Shown in pieces: positions 59,006 through 64,000 of a stretch of 64,000 nucleotides of DNA. Origin of the DNA: Chersky-840 sp050011815 (lineage in GTDB: Bacteria; Actinomycetota; Acidimicrobiia; Acidimicrobiales; UBA8190); NCBI GenBank assembly GCA_050011815.1, contig JBEKIJ010000001.1:62001-126000 (forward strand). The letters are read 5' to 3'. Numbering within the stretch: the stretch's first letter is position 1; every line of letters starts with the position of its first letter. Under the pieces are notes generated by a model that saw only the letters and a program-made list of their open reading frames with translations, searched no databases and was not told where the DNA came from. The translations under genes and the position numbers were made by a program.

Positions 59006-60523
59006 TCATCCGGTCACCGGCGTGCTGTGGCGTCGTGAGACGGGCTGGGACGTCCGGGGCTGGGTGTCCACGGTCCTGGGGGCCGTGCCCCGACCCGGCG
59101 CCACGCCCACCGGCATGACGGGTCCGACCTCGGTGGCGGCGGCGAGCTCGGCGAGGGCGTCGGGGATGTATACGGCGAGGTTCGCCAGGCGCGGCACGGT
59201 CTCGGCACACGCCATGAGCCCCCAGTTGAGGACACCCCGGTAGCTCATCACCGTGATGTTCAGCCCCGCGCCGTCCATCACCGGTCCCAGGGGAAAGCCG
59301 GCGACGAGCTCGGCTCCCGCCAGGTAGAGGGGGAAGTCGGGGCCGGGCACGTTGGAGATCACCAGGCTGTGGATGGGCCGGTGGTGGTCGGCGAGCTTCA
59401 ACCGGGTGTAGGCGCGGGCCGCGGTCGAGAACACGTTCGGAGTGGCGTGCTCGGTCCAATTGAGCAGCACGTCCGCGCCCAGGGCGTTGTGTTCCTGCTT
59501 GGCACCCTTGGTGCCCTCCCGGATGGCATGGAGTCTCTCGACGGGGTCTTCGATCTGACAGGGCAGGGCCACGAACATGGCCGACACCTTGTTGGCGCCG
59601 CGCCGGTTTCCCGCTTTCGGTGCCGTCGAGACCGGCACCGTCGCCACCAGCGGTTCGTCGGGCAGCTCGTCACCTTCGATGAGGTAGCGCCGCAGCGCTC
59701 CGGTGCACACGGCGAGGACCACGTCGTTGAGGGTCGTGTGACAGGCGCGCTTGATGCGCTTGGCGTCTTCGAGGGCGATGGACGAGAACGCCACGCGCCG
59801 GTGCGGGGTGATCGATGCGTTGAGCGACGTGCGGGGAGTGGTGAGCGGCAGCGCGGCCCGTCCCGCACCCCGGGCCCGGACCCGCCTGACGTCGAGCAAG
59901 GCCCATCCCGTCCGCCAGGCGAGTTTGGTCATGCCCACCGGGCGGGTCACGCGGGTCCCGATCGCCTTGGCCAGGAGCGAGAGGTCCGAGGGCAGACGGT
60001 CGTCGACCGCCATCGGCCCGTCGGGGGCGGGCCGGGCCGGTGGATCGGGCTCGAGGTCGAACAACTGGGCGAGCAGCTCGGCGCCCGAGACCCCGTCGAT
60101 GGTGCAGTGATGGATCTTCGTCACCAGTCCGATCTGGCCGCCCCGCAACCCCTCGACGATGTACATCTCCCACAGGGGCTTGGCGCGGTCGAGTTGGCGG
60201 CTGCACACGTCACCCACGAATTGGGCTAGCTCTTCCACGCCGCCGGGAGCGGGCACCGCGCCACGGCGGATGTGGTACTCGATATCGAACGTCGGATCGT
60301 CGACCCAGTAGGGGTGGCTCAGGCGCAAGGGCACCTCGACCAGTCGCCGACGGAAGATCGGTGCCAGCTCCAGGCGGGAGCTCACCAGGTCGCGGAGCTT
60401 GTCGAACGAATACCCACCCGGCACGGTGGACGGATCGAACATCGCCGCCATCGAGACGTGCATGTGGAGGCTGGGTGTCTCCAGATACAGGAACGTCGCG
60501 TCGAGCCCTGTCAGTTGTTCCAT
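59006..60523 (-). CDS. wax ester synthase / diacylglycerol acyltransferase (WS/DGAT)
   Basis: 505 residues from ATG 60523. N-terminal EQLTGLDATFLYLETPSLHMH and the catalytic HHxxxDG (IHHCTIDGVSG) are diagnostic of the WS/DGAT acyltransferases; NDVVLAVCTGALRRYL and NVPGPDFPLYLAGA follow. Makes triacylglycerol or wax esters from acyl-CoA at the membrane-lipid droplet boundary. Cotranscribed with the oxidoreductase gene; divergent from an alpha/beta hydrolase that could be a lipase partner. Confidence 0.93.
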   Translation of the reverse strand: MEQLTGLDATFLYLETPSLHMHVSMAAMFDPSTVPGGYSFDKLRDLVSSRLELAPIFRRRLVEVPLRLSHPYWVDDPTFDIEYHIRRGAVPAPGGVEELAQFVGDVCSRQLDRAKPLWEMYIVEGLRGGQIGLVTKIHHCTIDGVSGAELLAQLFDLEPDPPARPAPDGPMAVDDRLPSDLSLLAKAIGTRVTRPVGMTKLAWRTGWALLDVRRVRARGAGRAALPLTTPRTSLNASITPHRRVAFSSIALEDAKRIKRACHTTLNDVVLAVCTGALRRYLIEGDELPDEPLVATVPVSTAPKAGNRRGANKVSAMFVALPCQIEDPVERLHAIREGTKGAKQEHNALGADVLLNWTEHATPNVFSTAARAYTRLKLADHHRPIHSLVISNVPGPDFPLYLAGAELVAGFPLGPVMDGAGLNITVMSYRGVLNWGLMACAETVPRLANLAVYIPDALAELAAATEVGPVMPVGVAPGRGTAPRTVDTQPRTSQPVSRRHSTPVTG

Positions 60524-60604
60524 GGTCAATTACCCTCGTTCGTCGGTTCGTGCCCCCCACAGCCGTCGGATATCCGCCCATTGGGCGTGCGCCATCTTCC
60601 CACC

Positions 60605-61903
60605 ATGAGCGAGGATGGTGCCATGGCGTGGGCATGGGTGTACCTGGCCGTGAGCGCGGTGGGCGCCCTGCTCGTGGTGAACGCCTTCCGGCCGGCCCGG
60701 AACCCCTTCCTGGTGGTGCCGAGCTTCTTCGCCGGTTGGTACACCGCCGAGATGCCCATCTGGCACATCGTGTGGCAGGGGGTCGCCACGGCGTTCTTCG
60801 CCCTCGCGGGCGCCTTCGGGTCATGGCCCGGTTGGGTCGGGCTCGGGATCAACGCGGGGGCGTGGACGGGGCTCGTGCTCCACGCCCGGTCCTCGGCAGG
60901 TGCGGGTGGGGTGTTGCGCCGCGCCGAGGAGGAGATGCCGCTGCCGGGCGGGGACGTCGACGGCCTTCCCGGACACGGCGGTGACACCATGTGGCGCTTC
61001 CCCCGGCTTCTCTATCCCTTCCCGCGCCCCACCCGATCGGTACGCGCCGTGCGCAACATCGACTATGTGGGTGACGGCACGCGCGCCCATCGCCTGGACG
61101 TCATCCGGCGGCGTGTCGATCCCCCGACCGGCGCTCCGGTCCTGATCTACATCCACGGCGGCGCGTGGGTCATCGGGGACAAGCGTGAACAGGGGCTCCC
61201 CTTGTTGTTCGAGTTCGCCCGACGAGGTTGGGTGACCGTCGCCATCAACTACGGCCTGAGCCCGAGAGCCACGTGGCCCGATCACATCGTGGATTGCAAG
61301 CACGCTGTGGTCTGGGTGCGAGAGCACATCGCCGAGTACGGCGGGGATCCGGGGTTCATCGCCGTTTCCGGCGGATCGGCCGGTGGCCACCTCGCTGCCC
61401 TGTTGGCCCTCACGCCCGGTGACCCCGACTTCCAACCCGGGTTCGAGCACGACGACGCCTCGGTGGACGCGTGCGTGCCGTTCTACGGCGTCTACGACAT
61501 GACGGTGGGGCGGGGGAGCTCGCGCTACGACGTGGGTCTGCTCGGACTGCTCGAGCGGCGGGTGTTCAAGCGCCGCCTGGCGCAGGACCCCGGCATCTTC
61601 GAGGCGGCCTCCCCGCTGTGTCGGGTGAACCCCGACGCACCGCCCTTCTTCGTGGTCCACGGCACCAACGACACGCTCGTGCCCGTCTCCGAAGCCCGTG
61701 CCTTCGTGGCCGCGCTGCGGGCGGTGTCCAAGGCGCCCGCGCTGTACGCCGAGCTTCCCTACACACAGCACGCCTTCGACGTCCTCCCGTCGGTGCGCAG
61801 CGCCCACGCCGTCGCCGCCGTCGTACGGTTTCTCGAGGGAGTCAGGTTCCGTCGTTCGTCGCTGGCCCAGGCACAAGAAGTCGAGACGCCCACCGCGCCC
61901 TGA
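60605..61903 (+). CDS. membrane-anchored alpha/beta hydrolase (HSL/acetyl-esterase type)
   Basis: 432 residues from ATG 60605; ATG 60623 has the better ribosome-binding site (GAGGA, 7 nt upstream) and may be real. N-terminal about 110 residues contain three hydrophobic segments, then an esterase/lipase domain: oxyanion motif IYIHGGAWV, nucleophile elbow VSGGSAGGH (Ser), acid in HGTNDTLVP (Asp) and base in YTQHAFDV (His). All catalytic residues are present. Divergent from the WS/DGAT gene, so a role in lipid turnover is plausible. Confidence 0.88.
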   Translation: MSEDGAMAWAWVYLAVSAVGALLVVNAFRPARNPFLVVPSFFAGWYTAEMPIWHIVWQGVATAFFALAGAFGSWPGWVGLGINAGAWTGLVLHARSSAGAGGVLRRAEEEMPLPGGDVDGLPGHGGDTMWRFPRLLYPFPRPTRSVRAVRNIDYVGDGTRAHRLDVIRRRVDPPTGAPVLIYIHGGAWVIGDKREQGLPLLFEFARRGWVTVAINYGLSPRATWPDHIVDCKHAVVWVREHIAEYGGDPGFIAVSGGSAGGHLAALLALTPGDPDFQPGFEHDDASVDACVPFYGVYDMTVGRGSSRYDVGLLGLLERRVFKRRLAQDPGIFEAASPLCRVNPDAPPFFVVHGTNDTLVPVSEARAFVAALRAVSKAPALYAELPYTQHAFDVLPSVRSAHAVAAVVRFLEGVRFRRSSLAQAQEVETPTAP

Positions 61904-61989
61904 CCCGGCGCCGGGCCCCGGGGCCCTGCCCACGGGTGGCCCCCACCATCACTACCCATAGGCCCGGCATCTGACGTAGCATTAATAAC

Positions 61990-62003
61990 TAGAACGCGTT
62001 CCC
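61990..62003. promoter_or_regulatory. KstR-like operator TAGAACGCGTTC upstream of the ABC transporter operon
   Basis: T-AG-AAC-GC-GTT-CC-C fits the TnnAACnnGTTnnA motif of the KstR family in all but the last base, with a perfect 10-bp palindrome GAACGCGTTC (61992-62001), inside an AT-rich patch (ATTAATAACT). In the 251-bp gap ahead of the ABC operon it lies 152 bp upstream of the first start. Confidence 0.5.
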
Positions 62004-62154
62004 GCGTGAGACCAGGTGCCGTCGTGGTGGGCCCCGGCACGGGTAGTGGTCGTGGGCATGGGGCGCGGCAGGCCCCAGGGGGCGGCGTGACAAGCTGGGT
62101 GTGGCTCCGGGGATGGGCCGCACGGGTGAGTAGAGGGACACAGAGGGGGGCTAG

Positions 62155-63525
62155 GTGAACGCGAACCGAGAGAGGGTGCGGATGCGAGCGCGCCGAGGAC
62201 GGTGGGTGTCCCCGTTGACACCACGTACCGGGATCGCTCTCGCACTCTCCGTGTGTTGCGTGATCCTGGTGGCGTGTTCTTCGAAGACCACGCCGGGCTC
62301 GACGGCGAGCTCGGCGTCCTCGACCCCCACCGGAGGGGATTCGTCAGGGACATCGGGCTCCTCGCCCGGGGTCACCGCCGACGCGGTCACCGTCGGCCAG
62401 GTCGACGACCTCTCCTCGCCCATTCCCGGGCTCTTCAAGGGAGCCGAAGACGGCACCAAGGCGTATTTCGCCTACATCAACAGCCTGGGCGGGGTAAACG
62501 GCCGGAAGCTCAAGCTCGACGCCGAGGACAGCACCTTCCAGGGTGGCGAGGTGGCCACCGAGACCGGCGCCCAGATCCGTACCGAGTTCGCCCTGGTGGG
62601 TGGGTTCTCACTTCTGGACTCGGCCGAGAAGCCGCTCATCGACATCGCCCACGTGCCCGATGTGGGGTTCTCGTTGAGCCCCGGGCTCTCCTCGGACCCC
62701 TATCTCTACAGCCCGCTCCCCAACCCCTCGAGCTACTACCCGCTCAACCTCTTTCTGTACCTGAAGTCGAAGTACCCCCAGGCGGTCAAGAAGGTGGGGA
62801 TCATCTGGGAGAACGCCACGGCGTCGACGATGTCTGCCGAGCACGCCGTCGAAGCGGCCATGAAGGCGGCGGGCTGGGACATCGTCTACGACCACGGCGT
62901 GGGTCCCTTCGACACCAACTTCCTGCCCGACATCATCTCCATGAAGAGCAAGGGCGTGAAGATGTTCTTCTCGACGGAGCTGCCCGACAACTATGCGGCC
63001 ACCCTGGCCAAGCAGTTCCAGCAGCAGAACTTCAAGGCCGTCAATATCGAGGGCGCCGCGTACTCCAGCCAACTGTTGTCGCTGGCCGGCAGCGCCGCGA
63101 ACAACATGTACATCGAGCAGGGCTACGCCCTGTACCTGGGCCAGGACGCCAAGACGGTCCCCGCTGTCGGCTTGTTCAACAAGTGGATGAAGAAGGTCGA
63201 CTCCAAACCCAACTTCGAGATCGAGTCGGTCTACGGCTGGGCGTCGGCGGAGCTCTTCGCCCAAGCCCTCAAAGACGCCGGCAACCCGCCCACCCGGGCG
63301 GGACTCATCAAGGCGCTCAACCAGGTCACCTTCTTCGACGCCGGGGGGCTCGTGCCGCCGAGCGACCCCGCCAAGGCCATTCCCTCGGGGTGTTTCTTGC
63401 TGGCTCAGGTGCAGAACGGGAAGATCAAGCGCGTGGCACCCACGCCCAGTGTGGGGTTCTACTGTGGCGCGGACCGATTCCTGCGTGAACCTGGCTACAC
63501 CCCGATGGTGCGGCCCACGTCTTAG
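62155..63525 (+). CDS. ABC transporter substrate-binding lipoprotein, branched-chain amino acid type
   Basis: 456 residues from GTG 62155 (GAGGGGGG upstream; ATG 62182 also has a good site). Signal with lipobox VILVAC and lipidated Cys, a Ser/Thr/Gly-rich linker, then a periplasmic-binding-protein type I fold: VTVGQVDDLSSPIPGLFKGAEDGTKAYFAYINSLGGVNGRKLKL and the WENATASTMSAEHAVEAAMKAAGWDIV strand. Livj-type receptors in actinobacteria often bind ligands other than amino acids. The permease follows. Confidence 0.9.
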   Translation: MNANRERVRMRARRGRWVSPLTPRTGIALALSVCCVILVACSSKTTPGSTASSASSTPTGGDSSGTSGSSPGVTADAVTVGQVDDLSSPIPGLFKGAEDGTKAYFAYINSLGGVNGRKLKLDAEDSTFQGGEVATETGAQIRTEFALVGGFSLLDSAEKPLIDIAHVPDVGFSLSPGLSSDPYLYSPLPNPSSYYPLNLFLYLKSKYPQAVKKVGIIWENATASTMSAEHAVEAAMKAAGWDIVYDHGVGPFDTNFLPDIISMKSKGVKMFFSTELPDNYAATLAKQFQQQNFKAVNIEGAAYSSQLLSLAGSAANNMYIEQGYALYLGQDAKTVPAVGLFNKWMKKVDSKPNFEIESVYGWASAELFAQALKDAGNPPTRAGLIKALNQVTFFDAGGLVPPSDPAKAIPSGCFLLAQVQNGKIKRVAPTPSVGFYCGADRFLREPGYTPMVRPTS

Positions 63526-63592
63526 GGGAGCAGATGGACGTTTCCCGGAACGCCCGACGTTGGGGTGACGCCTCGAAAGGGCTCATAGCGCG

Positions 63593-64000
63593 GTGACCGA
63601 ATTTCTGAGCTTCCTCATCGCCGGCATCGTGTTCGGCGCCATCTACGCCGTGAGTGCCAGCGGTCTGGTGGTCACCTACAACACGACGGGCATCTTCAAC
63701 TTCGCCCACGGCGCCATGGGCATGGTGATGGCGTACCTCTTCTGGCAGTTGTGGCAGGGGTGGGGCCTGCCCGAACTGGTGTCGCTCGCCATCGTCCTCG
63801 TCGTCGCCGCGCCCCTGCTCGGAATGGTGGTGGAACGGGTCGTCATGCGCCCCCTGTACGGGGCGGCCACGAGCATCCGGCTGGCGGTCACCCTGGGCCT
63901 GCTGCTCGTTCTGGTCGCCCTGGCGGGGATCATCTGGAGCCCGACGGCCAACACCTACAACACCCCTGAGCTCCTCAACGGCAATCCCGTCTCGGTGGCC
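63593..64000 (+). CDS. livH: branched-chain-type ABC transporter permease (LivH family), 3' end cut by window edge
   Basis: Open from GTG 63593 to the last base, 136 codons. Reads TEFLSFLIAGIVFGAIYAVS and TYNTTGIFNFAHGAMGMVMA, the diagnostic GxxxFNFAHG motif of LivH permeases, then further membrane segments and the ERVVMRPLYGA loop. Starts 67 nt after the receptor stop and is its probable operon partner; the remaining permease and ATPase genes should lie just beyond the window. Confidence 0.92.
   Translation, partial: MTEFLSFLIAGIVFGAIYAVSASGLVVTYNTTGIFNFAHGAMGMVMAYLFWQLWQGWGLPELVSLAIVLVVAAPLLGMVVERVVMRPLYGAATSIRLAVTLGLLLVLVALAGIIWSPTANTYNTPELLNGNPVSVA

Overview
This window is very GC-rich, densely packed chromosomal DNA from an actinobacterium. 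The markers are two WhiB proteins, a DivIVA protein, a UPF0182 membrane protein, a DUF2342 protein, a mycobacterial Sdh1-type succinate dehydrogenase, a WS/DGAT acyltransferase, an SCP2 protein and many GTG starts. The gene set would suit Acidimicrobiia or a relative, but nothing here fixes the class. The order uvrD-like helicase, sucC, sucD, purN, purH, Mg-chelatase-like ATPase, VWA protein also matches, from memory, the M. tuberculosis Rv0949-Rv0959 neighbourhood.

Region 1 (1-21.7 kb) is core metabolism: guaA (cut by the left edge), a PcrA/UvrD helicase, a methyltransferase, a B12-binding mutase subunit, sucCD, purN, purH, folD, metF, icd and mdh. The sdhCAB operon with an SCP2 gene converges on mdh. 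A MoxR/ChlI-type ATPase and its VWA partner follow. Four TCA-cycle enzymes or complexes, one-carbon folate enzymes and purine enzymes are thus neighbours. A 25-codon leaderless ORF appears to be translationally coupled to purH.

Region 2 (21.7-34.7 kb) holds two whiB genes around a formimidoyltransferase gene and then a probable envelope and cell-shape block: a DUF2342 protein, a membrane-anchored HtrA-fold PDZ protein whose whole catalytic triad is substituted, an MreB homologue, a HEAT-repeat protein, a PDZ-Lon (YlbL-type) protease, a DivIVA protein with an unusual Cys/His C-terminal domain, and a UPF0182 protein. The block ends with an initiator tRNA and a strong terminator.

Region 3 (34.8-55 kb) looks accessory: visibly lower GC, long non-coding gaps, gene fragments (integrase N-terminus, adenylate-cyclase N-terminus, frameshifted hydrolase C-terminus) and many regulator-plus-target modules (ECF sigma/SDR, MerR/ABC exporter, PadR, SPFH/RHH). 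It also encodes a cysteine-free peroxiredoxin-like protein, a 1099-residue cyclase-ATPase, a GT87 mannosyltransferase, a DHFR, and two secreted or membrane low-complexity proteins.

Region 4 (55-64 kb) returns to high GC: a divergent HxlR/MFS pair with an operator between them, a membrane protein, an oxidoreductase with a WS/DGAT acyltransferase, an alpha/beta hydrolase, and the start of a branched-chain-type ABC transporter operon behind a KstR-like palindrome.

A recurrent signal is a TAnnnT box ending 6-9 nt before the start codon (14 genes), implying widespread leaderless transcription. A second set of three genes has the same box exactly 22 nt before the start; two of these have a clear ribosome-binding site in between.
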